The translations under genes and the position numbers were made by a program. Below, piece after piece: positions 1 through 8,548 of a stretch of DNA of 64,000 nt (position 1 is its first letter; each line of letters begins with the position of its first letter). The notes beneath the pieces were generated by a model, which worked only from the letters and a program-made list of their open reading frames with translations, ran no database searches and was not told the DNA's origin. The DNA is from CADEDH01 sp050330635 (GTDB taxonomy: Bacteria > Actinomycetota > Acidimicrobiia > Acidimicrobiales > SZUA-35): contig JBHJNQ010000002.1 of assembly GCA_050330635.1 (NCBI GenBank), positions 90,053 to 154,052 of the forward strand, in the 5' to 3' direction.

Positions 1-49
1 CCCACCTCGGGCCCAGTGGTTCGCCGGATCCGGGGAGTGGTGCGACGGG

Positions 50-81
50 GTGCCGATCGCAGGGCGTGCCGATCGCAGGAC
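50..81. repeat. 16-bp tandem duplication
   Basis: Two adjacent 16-nt copies (50-65 and 66-81) differ at one base. They lie just downstream of the DoxX-like gene. No function is apparent. Confidence 0.8.
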
Positions 82-86
82 GTGAT

Positions 87-143
87 TCAGCGGGGGGTGG
101 CCGAGCGGAGTGCGCGCCTCAGCGGGGGGTGACCGAGCGGAGT
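87..143. repeat. 25-bp direct repeat
   Basis: Copies at 87-111 and 119-143 differ at one base and are offset by 32 nt. The second copy includes the stop codon of the DoxX-like gene, so a duplication of the gene's 3' end is likely. Confidence 0.75.
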
Positions 144-589
144 CCTCGGCGGACCAGGTGCCAACCGCCGGTCGACCACAGCGCCAGGGCCACCAGCACG
201 GGCTGGAACAAGAGGCGGGCGAAACGCTTGGTGTCGGTGTCGAGTCCGAAGCCGTCGACCCCCTCACGCCACTGGCCGATGTTGCCGGGGAAGATGGCAA
301 CGAAGAAGGCGGCGGCCACGACCCCGACCATCGGCCGGAACCGCCGCGGGGCGGCGAGCAGCGCTCCGCCGAGGACGATCTCGACGACGCCGGAGGCGAG
401 GACTACGAGGTCCTCGTCGATGGGGACCCACTGCGGGACCTGGGCCGTGAACTCGTCGCGGGCGAACGTCAGATGACCGGACCCGGCGAACACGAGGGCG
501 GCCCCCAGCGCCAGACGACCCACGGTCTGGGGCACCGAGTGCCCAGCCGGTCGAAGAACACCCACACCGTCGGCTCGTCGTGTCGTCAT
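119..589 (-). CDS. DoxX-like four-helix membrane protein
   Basis: This 156-residue protein has four hydrophobic stretches (about residues 22-40, 62-80, 86-101 and 127-141), a layout typical of the DoxX/DUF4870-like family of small membrane proteins. A short conserved-looking segment around PGNIGQW follows the third helix. The DoxX family is linked to thiol or quinone redox chemistry in some bacteria, but no catalytic residue can be assigned here. The start is the ATG at 589, because the reading frame upstream becomes arginine- and proline-rich and shows no protein-like composition. Family assignment is moderate and exact function unknown. Confidence 0.75.
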   Translation of the reverse strand: MTTRRADGVGVLRPAGHSVPQTVGRLALGAALVFAGSGHLTFARDEFTAQVPQWVPIDEDLVVLASGVVEIVLGGALLAAPRRFRPMVGVVAAAFFVAIFPGNIGQWREGVDGFGLDTDTKRFARLLFQPVLVALALWSTGGWHLVRRGLRSVTPR

Positions 590-701
590 CGAGCCATTGT
601 CGTCGACCGGTCGGCCGGCCAGTGGATCCGGTCGGGCCGGCAGCGAGCGCTGGGCGGGCGGGCCCTCGGCCGCAGCCGGCGACCCCCGATCCGACCCGAC
701 C

Positions 702-842
702 GCACCGACCGCTCCAGGTTCTGGGAGCTGACCGGGCCAGAAGGCGGGCGAGCCCCCCGAGCGCAACCGACGAACCCGGACCCGACCGGCACCGACCGCT
801 CCAGGTTCCGGGAGGAGACCGGGCCAGAAGGCGGGCGGGCCC
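702..842. repeat. 54-bp direct repeat in a gene-free stretch
   Basis: The 428-nt interval 590-1017 has no convincing gene. It holds two near-identical 54-nt copies (702-755 and 789-842) with four mismatches and an 87-nt period. They sit between two minus-strand genes, upstream of the DoxX-like gene, so a duplicated control region is possible. Confidence 0.75.
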
Positions 843-1017
843 ATCGGCCCCAGTGGCGTCCGTCGACCGGTGCGGTCAGCTCGCAACCGACCGGGCCTGG
901 TCGAGCGTCGGGGTGGGGCGCCTCGCCCACGGATTGCGAGCATCCGCCGTCCTACGGTCCGCAGCGGGGTGCCCTTCAACAGGTCTGACCCGACGGGCCG
1001 CAACCGAACACCGCGGC

Positions 1018-2208
1018 TCAGCCGAGCGGCCGAACCCGGTCGCCGGGGGCCACGTCGGCCAGGTCGACGCCGGGATCGCAGCCCGTCACCAGGTCGGCGA
1101 TCAGTTGGCCGGCCATGGGACCGCGGCCGAACCCGGACGAGGCGAGCCCACCGGCCAGGAACAGACCGTCGTGGCCGGGGACCGGGCCGATCAGGGGGTG
1201 ACCGTCGAGGCTGAACGGCATCGAGCCGCACCACGTGCGGGCCGTCGCCAGGCCCGCCACCGGAGGAAGCAGTTCGGCGACGTGGGCCCGGTTGACGGCG
1301 ATGCCCTCGTCGTCGACGGTTCGCTCGGCCGTCGCCACCCGGTCGCCGCCGAACACGATCTCGCCTCCCGGCCGTTGACGACCGTACAGGTGGCGGGTCG
1401 AGCGTCGGCCGTGGCGGTGGGTCAACGCCGGGGGACGGTGGGGCTCGGCCTCGTCGCTCCACGCCAACGCCGACTCGGCGGCGGCGATGCCGTGCCGGAG
1501 CAGCGGGGGCTGCGGCTCCGTTGCCCACATCTGCCCCCGCACTGCGACGATCGGGATCTCGATCCCCACCATGGCTCCCAGCTCGCCGCACCAGGGTCCG
1601 GCGGCGATGACCACGACGTCGGCGCCCACCACCCTCCCCGCCGGCGCCTCGATACCGACCTCCCATCCCCCTCCGGTCAGCAAGCGGAGGGAACCGACGG
1701 CGCCGCCCGTGTCGATCACGGCCCCCGCCGCCACCGCCTCGGCGGCCAACGCCCGGGTGGCCGCCACCGGTTCCGCCCGGGCCCCGAGGGGGTCGAGGAC
1801 GGCGCCCAGCAGGCCGGGATCGGCGGCCGGTTCGAGATCGACGAGCTCCTCGGAGGTGACGAGCTCGAGGGCCCGACCGGCCAGCCGGGCGGCGTCGACG
1901 GTCGCCGTGGCCCACACCCACTCCCCCTCGGTGCGGACGAGCGTGAGCGTGCCGGTGAGGTCGAGCCCGATGTCGTGGCCCCGTCGTTGTGACAGGTCGA
2001 TGAAGCGGTTGCGACTGCCCATGCGCAGCGTCACCTCCACGTCGGGCCGGTCGCCCCAGCCTCCACCGCTGATCAGCCCGGCGTTCAGGCCCGACGCCTC
2101 ACCGGCGACCGGTCCCCGGTCGACGACGACGACCTCCACCCCCCGCTCGGCCAGCGTCAGGGCAGCCGACACACCCACGATTCCCGCGCCTACGACCACG
2201 ACCTTCAT
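1018..2208 (-). CDS. FAD-dependent amine oxidase-like oxidoreductase (DAO family)
   Basis: The 396-residue protein starts with a dinucleotide-binding fold (GAGIVG at residues 7-12) and ends with the FAD-binding motif common to DAO enzymes (GLASSGFGRGP, followed by a helix). Family members such as D-amino-acid dehydrogenase, glycine oxidase and sarcosine oxidase oxidise amines or amino acids and pass electrons to oxygen or quinones. Length fits the family (370-420). The ATG at 2208 is chosen because the Rossmann strand begins directly after it; the upstream extension in this frame has random composition. The substrate cannot be read from sequence. Confidence 0.88.
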   Translation of the reverse strand: MKVVVVGAGIVGVSAALTLAERGVEVVVVDRGPVAGEASGLNAGLISGGGWGDRPDVEVTLRMGSRNRFIDLSQRRGHDIGLDLTGTLTLVRTEGEWVWATATVDAARLAGRALELVTSEELVDLEPAADPGLLGAVLDPLGARAEPVAATRALAAEAVAAGAVIDTGGAVGSLRLLTGGGWEVGIEAPAGRVVGADVVVIAAGPWCGELGAMVGIEIPIVAVRGQMWATEPQPPLLRHGIAAAESALAWSDEAEPHRPPALTHRHGRRSTRHLYGRQRPGGEIVFGGDRVATAERTVDDEGIAVNRAHVAELLPPVAGLATARTWCGSMPFSLDGHPLIGPVPGHDGLFLAGGLASSGFGRGPMAGQLIADLVTGCDPGVDLADVAPGDRVRPLG

Positions 2209-2273
2209 AGACGGACAGTAGCGGGAACGGGCCCCGGCCTTCCCGCCGTCGCCGTTCCGGGGGTGCCGAGGGC

Positions 2274-2573
2274 TCAGCGGGTCGTTGCCCCGAGGGCGAT
2301 CGCCTCCCAGGAGGCGCCGAGCTCGGCCAGATCCACTCCCTCGTCGGTCAACAGCCGGCAGGCGACACCCTCGCCTTCCCGGAGGATCGCCAGGCCGATG
2401 TGCTCGGGCCCGATGTGTCTGGTCTTCAGTCGCAGGGCCTCTCGCAGCGACAGCTCGAGGACGCGCTTGGAGCGCAGGTCGAAGCGACCGCTCCGGCCGC
2501 CGCCCCGGCGACGCGCCGCAGCGTGATCGGCTCGGCGTCGATCGCGGGCTCGGTCGAGGGCTCCCGGCCCCAA
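2274..2573 (-). CDS. Clp N-terminal-domain fragment or stand-alone Clp-N protein
   Basis: Residues about 31-80 match the second repeat of the Clp N-terminal domain: a SKRVLELSLREAL helix, then GPEHIGLAILREGEG. In ClpC/ClpA this domain binds adaptors and substrates. No AAA+ ATPase follows, so this is either a small stand-alone Clp-N protein or the remnant of one. The first 30 residues are arginine-rich and not Clp-like. Another minus-strand frame covers the upstream interval, so the true start is unclear and a frameshift is possible. A functional regulator of a Clp protease elsewhere cannot be excluded. Confidence 0.55.
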   Translation of the reverse strand: MGPGALDRARDRRRADHAAARRRGGGRSGRFDLRSKRVLELSLREALRLKTRHIGPEHIGLAILREGEGVACRLLTDEGVDLAELGASWEAIALGATTR

Positions 2574-2658
2574 CCGATGGCGATCGGGTCAACACATGCT
2601 GACACCATGGCCCGGTCGGTGGTCGACGTCGACGACCTTCCCGGCCCTGGGCTATGGT

Positions 2659-2674
2659 TCCTACCGTGGTAGGA
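2659..2674. promoter_or_regulatory. VapBC operator palindrome
   Basis: The arms TCCTACC and GGTAGGA flank a 2-nt centre, 7 bp before the antitoxin ATG. A TATGGT hexamer at 2653-2658 could be the -10 element, so the dyad would cover the transcription start. Autoregulation by a toxin-antitoxin complex bound at such a palindrome is usual for this family. Confidence 0.6.
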
Positions 2675-2681
2675 TTTCGCC

Positions 2682-2900
2682 ATGGCGGTGAGGAAGTGGT
2701 CGGTGAGCGTCGACGAGATCCTGGCCTCGCGAGTCGAGGCTCACGTCGGTGATCGCGGGTTGAGCAGCTTCGTCGCCCGCGCGGTCGAGCACGAGCTCGA
2801 GCGAGACCTTCTCGAGGAGTATCTCGATGAGCTCGACGGGGAGTTCGGGGCTGTGCCCGCTGGCCTCGTCGAACAGATCGACGATCTGTGGCCGTCCTAG
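2682..2900 (+). CDS. VapB-like antitoxin
   Basis: This 72-residue acidic protein begins with a short strand (KWSVSVDEI) and a helix-rich segment, consistent with a ribbon-helix-helix DNA-binding fold. Its acidic C-terminus would wrap the toxin. The downstream toxin gene starts inside this gene (13-nt overlap), typical of toxin-antitoxin pairs. A near-perfect palindrome lies just upstream of the ATG. The predicted role is to neutralise the PIN-domain RNase and repress the operon. Fold assignment is by context and pattern rather than strong identity. Confidence 0.75.
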   Translation: MAVRKWSVSVDEILASRVEAHVGDRGLSSFVARAVEHELERDLLEEYLDELDGEFGAVPAGLVEQIDDLWPS

Positions 2901-3301
2901 TTCTCGACAGCGAGGCGGTCTCGGCACTCGCTCGCCCCTACCAGGATCCTCGCCGACACCAACGTGTACGAGCAGCCATGCGTAGCGCCCACCAGCGCAA
3001 CGCACCCGTCCGCATACCGTCGGCGGTTCTCGTCGAGCTATACCGCGGTGGCGGCACGGACGAGGCGATCGACGGGGTGCTGGCCCGAGGTTTCGCCCAG
3101 GTCGTCACCAGTGGGGTCCGGATGGCCCGCATCGCCGGACACCTCCTCGCCGATCTCGGCACCGGCAGCGAGCTGGCCATCGACGCGCTCGTCGTGGCCA
3201 CGGCCATTCGCTTCGGTGGTGGCATCGTCGCCACGCATGGTCCCGACGACCTCCGCCTCCTCGCAGCACGACACCCGAACGTGTCGATCCTCGACATCTG
3301 A
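2888..3301 (+). CDS. vapC: VapC-like PIN-domain toxin RNase
   Basis: The 137-residue protein carries the spaced acidic residues of PIN ribonucleases: D7 in VLDSE, E50 in PSAVLVELYRG and D99 in ELAIDALVVATA, with D119/D120 near the end. VapC toxins are Mg2+-dependent endoribonucleases that cut tRNA or rRNA when free of antitoxin. The start is the GTG at 2888, overlapping the antitoxin stop, which implies translational coupling. Length fits the family (about 130). Catalytic residues appear intact, so the toxin is probably active. Confidence 0.85.
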   Translation: MAVLVLDSEAVSALARPYQDPRRHQRVRAAMRSAHQRNAPVRIPSAVLVELYRGGGTDEAIDGVLARGFAQVVTSGVRMARIAGHLLADLGTGSELAIDALVVATAIRFGGGIVATHGPDDLRLLAARHPNVSILDI

Positions 3302-3340
3302 TTCCGCGCACGGGCTGGGCGGGCGACGTTGGCCGGTTTC

Positions 3341-4720
3341 TCAATCGGGTCCCACGTGGTGGGGCCGGAGGACGGCGGCGAGGCGGGCCACGCTGTCGTC
3401 GACGTCGGTGGCCGTCCGGCTGAACCCGAGCACGAGGCCGTGGACGCCGGGCATGATGCGGTAGTGCTGGTGGAGGCCCCACAGCGCGAGGTGGTGTTCC
3501 TCGAGGGCCCGCTGGACGACGGAGGCTTCGTCGACGCTCGACGGTAAAGCGAGGGTGACGTGCAGGCCGGCCGAGACGCCCCGGAGGTCGGGGTGACCGA
3601 CGACGGCGTGGAGCGCCTCGACGAGGCCGTCGCGTCTCGTGCGATACCGGAGCCGCATGCGCCGGATGTGGCGGTCGAGATCGCCTCGCGCGATGAAGCG
3701 GGCGAGTGTCGCCTGGGTCAACTGGGAGACGTCGCTGTCGCGACCACGCTGTTCGGCCATGGGCCCCCGCAGCTCCGGAGGCAGCACCAGCCAGGCGATG
3801 CGTAGGCCGGCACCGAGGGACTTGCTGGTCGTGCCGAGATAGACGACGCAGTCAGCGGCGACGCCCTGGAGGGCGCCGATGGGGTGCCGGTCGTAGCGGA
3901 ACTCACCGTCGTAGTCGTCCTCGATGATCCAGGCGTTGCGTCGGCGGGCCCAGGCGGCGAGCCGGGTGCGGCGCTCGGGGCTCATGACGACGCCGAGCGG
4001 GTACTGATGGGCCGGGGTGACGAGGACCGCCCTCACCCCGGTGGCGGTGAGGGCGTCGACGTCGATGCCTTCGGTGTCGACGCCTACCGGCATCATGCGG
4101 AGGCCCTCACGGCGCAGGATCGCCTGGTGGAACGGGAACCCGGGGTCCTCGACGGCGATGGCGCCGATGCCCCGACGGCGCAGCATTCTGGCGAGCTGAC
4201 CGAGACCGCTCGCCGCTCCCGGCACGATCGTGATGGCGTCGGCGGTGGCGGCAAGGTTCCGGGTTCGGCGCAGGTAGCCGGCGAGCTCGGTCCGCAGATC
4301 GACGTGGCCCCTCGGGTCGCCGTAGCCGAAAAGATCGGCGGGCGCGGTGGCCAACACGTCGCGGGTGCATCGGAGCCATGCCGCTCGGGGGAAGTGGCTG
4401 GCGTCGGGCTCGCCGGGGATCAGGTCGAGCCGGTAGTCGGGGCGATCCTGCCCAACGACGGGTTGCTCGGGGGCCCAACGTCCCGCCGCCACTCGGGTCA
4501 GAGCGCCCTGCCGGGTGACGAGGTAGCCCTCCGACGCGAGTTGGTCGTAGGCGGCGACGACGGTGGCGCGAGCGAGACCGAGGTCGGCGGCGAGGCCACG
4601 ACTCGACGGCAGGGTGTCGCCGGTGGCGAGGCGACCGGCCCGAATGGCGTTGCGCACCGCCGCCTCCAGGCCGCGCTGCTTGTGGGTGGTGAGGTCGAGG
4701 TCGAGCAGGAGATCGCGCAT
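3341..4720 (-). CDS. MocR-family regulator (GntR HTH fused to aminotransferase)
   Basis: Residues 1-75 form a GntR winged helix (LPSSRGLAADLGLARATVVAAYDQL) and residues about 100-450 a class I aminotransferase-like domain. The PLP-binding lysine is K300 in YLGTTSKSLGAGLR, and the nucleotide-pocket motif IIEDDYDGEF is present. MocR proteins sense PLP or amino-acid adducts and often control PdxST, GABA or taurine genes. Here the divergent neighbour is an uncharacterised membrane protein, so the target may be that gene or the regulator itself. Length (459) is typical. The 71-bp divergent gap holds direct repeats suited to MocR binding. Confidence 0.92.
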   Translation of the reverse strand: MRDLLLDLDLTTHKQRGLEAAVRNAIRAGRLATGDTLPSSRGLAADLGLARATVVAAYDQLASEGYLVTRQGALTRVAAGRWAPEQPVVGQDRPDYRLDLIPGEPDASHFPRAAWLRCTRDVLATAPADLFGYGDPRGHVDLRTELAGYLRRTRNLAATADAITIVPGAASGLGQLARMLRRRGIGAIAVEDPGFPFHQAILRREGLRMMPVGVDTEGIDVDALTATGVRAVLVTPAHQYPLGVVMSPERRTRLAAWARRRNAWIIEDDYDGEFRYDRHPIGALQGVAADCVVYLGTTSKSLGAGLRIAWLVLPPELRGPMAEQRGRDSDVSQLTQATLARFIARGDLDRHIRRMRLRYRTRRDGLVEALHAVVGHPDLRGVSAGLHVTLALPSSVDEASVVQRALEEHHLALWGLHQHYRIMPGVHGLVLGFSRTATDVDDSVARLAAVLRPHHVGPD

Positions 4721-4723
4721 GCA

Positions 4724-4755
4724 ACTGGTCTGGAATCAAGCGGTCGAACTGGACC
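4724..4755. promoter_or_regulatory. Candidate MocR operator (24-bp-spaced direct repeats)
   Basis: The octamers ACTGGTCT (4724-4731) and ACTGGACC (4748-4755) sit 24 bp apart in the divergent gap between the MocR regulator and the membrane-protein gene. MocR dimers typically bind direct repeats on one DNA face. Functional assignment is inference. Confidence 0.45.
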
Positions 4756-4791
4756 GACCCTCCAGCCCAGTGTGAGCGTACTGTCGTTCCC

Positions 4792-5292
4792 ATGGACACA
4801 ACAGGGTCGTCCGGGGCCCGAGCGACAGCTCACCGGAGTGGCGGTCACCGTCGGGTGAACTGGGCGTTGGCCCTGATCGCTGCGTTCAACCTCCCCGTCG
4901 GTGTTCAGGCCGCGCTCTTTCCGCGGTCGTTCCATGACGACTTCCCCGTCGATCGGGGCTGGCTGGCCGCCGCCAGCGGTGCCTACGACGAGCACCTGGT
5001 GCGCGACGTCGGCGTCCTCTACCTCGCCCTCGTCATCGTCACCGCATGGACGGCGTGGGAACGCCACGCCGAACGTGTCGTGGCCGTGGCCTGGCTGATG
5101 CAGGGGGTGGCCCACTTCGGGTTTCACGCCACCCACCTCAGCGGTCTCGCCGGGGTGGATCGCGTCGCCCTGCTCGCCTCGCTCGTCGCCGTCCCCCTTC
5201 TGGCGGTCGGCGCGTTCCGCTACCCGTCGGCCCGATCTCCGGCACGGGAGCACCTGGTCGAGGGTCGGCCGACGCGAAGCGGAGCGCGATGA
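4792..5292 (+). CDS. Four-helix membrane protein of unknown function
   Basis: This 166-residue protein has about four hydrophobic segments (residues about 23-42, 60-85, 98-115 and 126-143) and a basic N-terminal tail. It starts 71 bp from the divergent MocR regulator, the usual position of a MocR target. Motifs RDVGVLYLAL and GVAHFGFHATH recall uncharacterised actinobacterial DUF-type membrane proteins, but I do not recognise a named family. The last 25 residues are soluble and basic. No catalytic motif can be assigned. Confidence 0.7.
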   Translation: MDTTGSSGARATAHRSGGHRRVNWALALIAAFNLPVGVQAALFPRSFHDDFPVDRGWLAAASGAYDEHLVRDVGVLYLALVIVTAWTAWERHAERVVAVAWLMQGVAHFGFHATHLSGLAGVDRVALLASLVAVPLLAVGAFRYPSARSPAREHLVEGRPTRSGAR

Positions 5293-5399
5293 CACGACCC
5301 CGACGCAGGAACAGCACCGGACGGAGAACTCCAGCCCGGGCACGGCCCTCGATCTCGCTACCGTGATCGCCGACCGGCCGGCACCATCGGGCAGCGCGA

Positions 5400-5949
5400 T
5401 CAGGCGAGTCGGGGGGGGTGGCCAGCGGGGGCCCGCCGGTCCCGATGGGCCGCACGAGGAGATCGGTGGGATCGGCAGGAGCGCCCGCCCAGTCGATGCG
5501 TCGCCACCATGGGAACCCGACCTTGTCGGCGACACGTCGGGAGGGGCCGTTGTCGATGTCGGATGATGCTCAGCACCTCGCCGTTGTCGCACGCATCAGC
5601 GACGGCGAGCAGGGCGGCCGTGGCCTCGGTGGCGTAGCCCCGTCCCGTCGCTTCGGGCACGAACCGCCAACCCCATTCGAGCCGGTCGAGTCCGTCGCGG
5701 TGGACCGTGTTCACCCGGTGTAGCCGACGATCCTGCCGGTGGCTCGTTCGATGACCGGCTGTTTGGGCCAGCGGACGGCGGCGGAGACCGCCAGCATTCG
5801 ATCGAAGCGGGCGTTGGCCGACTCGACGTCGTGGACGCCAGCGACGGAGAACACGGTGAACTGCTCTTCGGTGAACAACTCGACGGGTCGGGCGCGATCG
5901 GACTCGAGCGGGGCACGGATGATAGTCGTTCTGTCTCCAACGTCGACAT
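5400..5949 (-). pseudogene. GNAT acetyltransferase broken by three frameshifts
   Basis: Four consecutive pieces in shifting frames reconstruct one RimJ/RimL-type acetyltransferase: MSTLETERL; then IIRAPLESDRARPVELF through GRIVGYTG; then VNTVHRDGLDRLEWGW with the acetyl-CoA loop PEATGRGYATEA; then NGPSRRVADKVGF. Frame changes fall near 5925, 5713 and 5556, each explained by a one-base indel. The order is correct and no segment is missing, so this is recent inactivation or a cluster of sequence errors. As written, no full-length protein can be made. Confidence 0.8.
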
Positions 5950-6125
5950 GTCCGAACCGTAGAGCGACGCGCCGGGTGCTCGAGCCCAGCCGCAGGCCCC
6001 GGCGGGCCGACACCCCAGCCGCCCGTGTGGAACGGTGAGCGGGCCGCCCGGTACGTTGGCCCGATGACGACCCACGGCTCGGGACGCATCGACGACCCGG
6101 GGCCGGACAGCGGAAGGTGGTAGCG

Positions 6126-7745
6126 ATGACGACCGAACGGGAACATCACGAGGTGGTGGTCATCGGCGCCGGAGTGTCCGGGATCTACCAGATCAAGCGG
6201 CTCACCGACCTCGGTATCGACGCCATCGTGCTCGAGGCCGACGAGGATCTCGGGGGCACATGGTACCGCAACCGCTACCCGGGGGCCCGCTTCGACTCCG
6301 AGAGCTACACCTACGGCTACTCGTTCTCCAAGGAGCTGCTCGACGAGTGGCACTGGAAGGAGCGCTTCTCGGCCCAGCCGGAGAACCTCCGCTACCTCAA
6401 CCACGTGGCCGACAAGTTCGACCTGCGCCGCCACATGCGGTTCAACGCCCGGGTCGAGGCCATGGCGTGGGACGACGACGAGCGGCTCTGGCATCTCACC
6501 CTCGGTGACGGCGCCAGCTGCAGCGCCCGCTTCGTGATCGCCAGCCTCGGTCCGCTGTCGATCCCGACCCTGCCCTCGTATCCCGGCATGGACGAGTTCG
6601 CCGGCCGGGCCTTCCACACGTACCACTGGCCCAAGGAGCCGATCGAGCTGGCCGGCAAACGGGTGGGGGTGATCGGCACCGGCGCCACCGGCATCCAGGT
6701 CATCGCCGAGATCGCCGACAAGGTCGAGCACCTCACGGTGTTCCAGCGTCGTCCCAACTGGAGCACCCCGCTCAACAACTCGCCCATCTCCGACGAGGAG
6801 ATGGAGGAGATCCGGGCCCGCTACGACGAGATCTTCACCAACTGCGCCGCGTCCCCCGGTGGGTTCGAGCACGTGCCCGACTGGCGGGGCTTCTGGAACC
6901 TGACGGCGGAGGAACGCCGGGCCACGTGGGACGATCTCTACGACAAGCCCGGCTTCGCCATCCTCGCCGCCAACTTCGCCGAGATCTTCTTCGACGAGGC
7001 GGCCAACGCCGAGATGTCGGAGTACATCGCCGACCGCATCCGCCAGCGGGTCGACGACCCGGCGGTGGCCGAGAAGCTCATCCCGACAGACCACGGGTTC
7101 GGCATGCAGCGCCTTCCCCTCGAGACCAACTACTTCGAGGCCTACAACCGCGACAACGTCGAGCTCGTCGACATCACCGAGACCCCGATCGAGCGGTTCA
7201 CCGCCACCGGTATCGAAACCACGGCGTCGCACCACGAGCTCGACGTCATCGTCTACGCCACCGGGTTCGACGCCATCACCGGCGGCTACGACCGCATCGA
7301 GATCCGCGGCGTAGACGGCCAGGCACTGGGCGACAAGTGGCGCGACAGCCCCAGCACCTACCTCGGCGTCCTCAGCCACGGCTTCCCCAACCTGTTGATG
7401 GTGGCCGGGCCGCAGAGCGTGTCCGGATCGACCAACTTCCCCCGAGCCATCGAGACCGGGGTCGACTGGGTGACGGGCCTCCTCCAGCACGCCCTCGACG
7501 AGGGGGCCACCCGCATCGAGGCCCGGCCCGAGGCCGAGGTGGAATGGGTGGAGGAGGTCGTCCGGGCCCACGAGCGGATGCTGTTCCGCCGGAGCAAGGG
7601 CTGGTTCACCGGCTACAACTCCAACGTGGCCGGCCACCAGGAGGGCAAGGTCCGCTACCAGGCCTACTTCGGGGGCGCCCCCCGCTACTCCACCAAGATC
7701 GAGGAGGCGGCGGCCGCCGGCTATCCCAGCATCGTCCTCGCCTGA
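6126..7745 (+). CDS. Baeyer-Villiger-type flavin monooxygenase
   Basis: The 539-residue enzyme has an FAD Rossmann motif GAGVSG (residues 14-19), the Baeyer-Villiger fingerprint FxGxxxHxxxW at F158-W168 (FAGRAFHTYHWP) and an NADPH Rossmann motif GTGATG (from residue 184). Such enzymes insert oxygen next to a ketone using NADPH and O2, giving esters or lactones, as in cyclohexanone or steroid monooxygenase. The downstream motif DVIVYATGFD is also typical. The ATG at 6126 is preferred over the GTG at 6117, because an AAGGTGG ribosome-binding site precedes it at good spacing. A 19-codon ORF (6064-6123) ends just upstream and may be a leader or chance. Substrate unknown. Confidence 0.93.
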   Translation: MTTEREHHEVVVIGAGVSGIYQIKRLTDLGIDAIVLEADEDLGGTWYRNRYPGARFDSESYTYGYSFSKELLDEWHWKERFSAQPENLRYLNHVADKFDLRRHMRFNARVEAMAWDDDERLWHLTLGDGASCSARFVIASLGPLSIPTLPSYPGMDEFAGRAFHTYHWPKEPIELAGKRVGVIGTGATGIQVIAEIADKVEHLTVFQRRPNWSTPLNNSPISDEEMEEIRARYDEIFTNCAASPGGFEHVPDWRGFWNLTAEERRATWDDLYDKPGFAILAANFAEIFFDEAANAEMSEYIADRIRQRVDDPAVAEKLIPTDHGFGMQRLPLETNYFEAYNRDNVELVDITETPIERFTATGIETTASHHELDVIVYATGFDAITGGYDRIEIRGVDGQALGDKWRDSPSTYLGVLSHGFPNLLMVAGPQSVSGSTNFPRAIETGVDWVTGLLQHALDEGATRIEARPEAEVEWVEEVVRAHERMLFRRSKGWFTGYNSNVAGHQEGKVRYQAYFGGAPRYSTKIEEAAAAGYPSIVLA

Positions 7746-7788
7746 TCCCACACGTCAGCGGGCTCCGCCCGACCACTGCGCGGCAGCA

Positions 7789-8382
7789 TTAGACCAGTTC
7801 GGGGCAGTGGGCCGACAGGGCGGCACCGATGGGAAGCTGAGGGCCGAGGGAGTCGGGGAGGCCGCCGGAGGCGGCGACGTACTCGTCGACCAGCTCCTGG
7901 GACACCGGTGCCGGCGCCGCCAGCAGGGCCCGCAGCCGCTCGTTGAGGTCCTCGTAGAAGGCGATCGCCTCCCGGGGATCGTCGAACCCCTCGGCCGGGC
8001 GCCCGTCGAGGACGGTGTGCATCCGGGCCAGCAGGTCGGACGTGTCGTCCGGCGAGTAGTCCAGGGCCTCGGAGCCCAGTGCTTCGACCTGCTCGGGTCC
8101 GATCACCTGAGCCAACAGCTGGGCCGCCAGCGAGAACTCGCCGACGTCGTCGACGGTGAGGGCCGAGCAGTCGGCACTCGCCGCCGCCTCCTCGGAGCCT
8201 TCCGCCCCGTCGGGCTCGGATCCCTCTGCGGCGCCGTCGGCATCGGTGTCGACACCGTCCCCCGACGCCGCCGCGGCCGGGTCGGCGCCCGACAGGACCG
8301 GTTCGTCATCTCCCCCGCCGCAGGCGGCGACCACGGAGGCGAAGAGCAGGAGCGACCAGAACAGATCGTGACGTCGGAGCAC
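7789..8382 (-). CDS. Lipoprotein of unknown function
   Basis: The 197-residue protein begins with a signal sequence ending in a lipobox (VVAACGGG), so it should be lipid-anchored outside the membrane. Residues about 25-70 form an Asp/Glu/Ala/Gly-rich low-complexity linker. The C-terminal 120 residues look helical and contain two cysteines (DCSALTVDD and HCPELV) that could pair. I do not recognise the family. It is divergent from the DUF4397/sortase pair, so a cell-surface role is plausible but unproven. Confidence 0.8.
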   Translation of the reverse strand: MLRRHDLFWSLLLFASVVAACGGGDDEPVLSGADPAAAASGDGVDTDADGAAEGSEPDGAEGSEEAAASADCSALTVDDVGEFSLAAQLLAQVIGPEQVEALGSEALDYSPDDTSDLLARMHTVLDGRPAEGFDDPREAIAFYEDLNERLRALLAAPAPVSQELVDEYVAASGGLPDSLGPQLPIGAALSAHCPELV

Positions 8383-8548
8383 CCCGGCAACCTAACGGCT
8401 GGAACGGCAAGCGGGATCTTGTCGGCCCACTGCATCCGCGGGCGGGCCGCTGCCGAAGAACAGAACAATCCCCGACCGGCGAATCTCCGTCGGGAGATGT
8501 TGCGTGACCCCGCCCCGGGGGTCCGCCCAACGAGAAAGGCGGTGCACC

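Noticed and set aside
5400..7751. 783-codon minus-strand frame
   Set aside because: Antisense to the monooxygenase for most of its length; only its last segment is one frame of the broken acetyltransferase.
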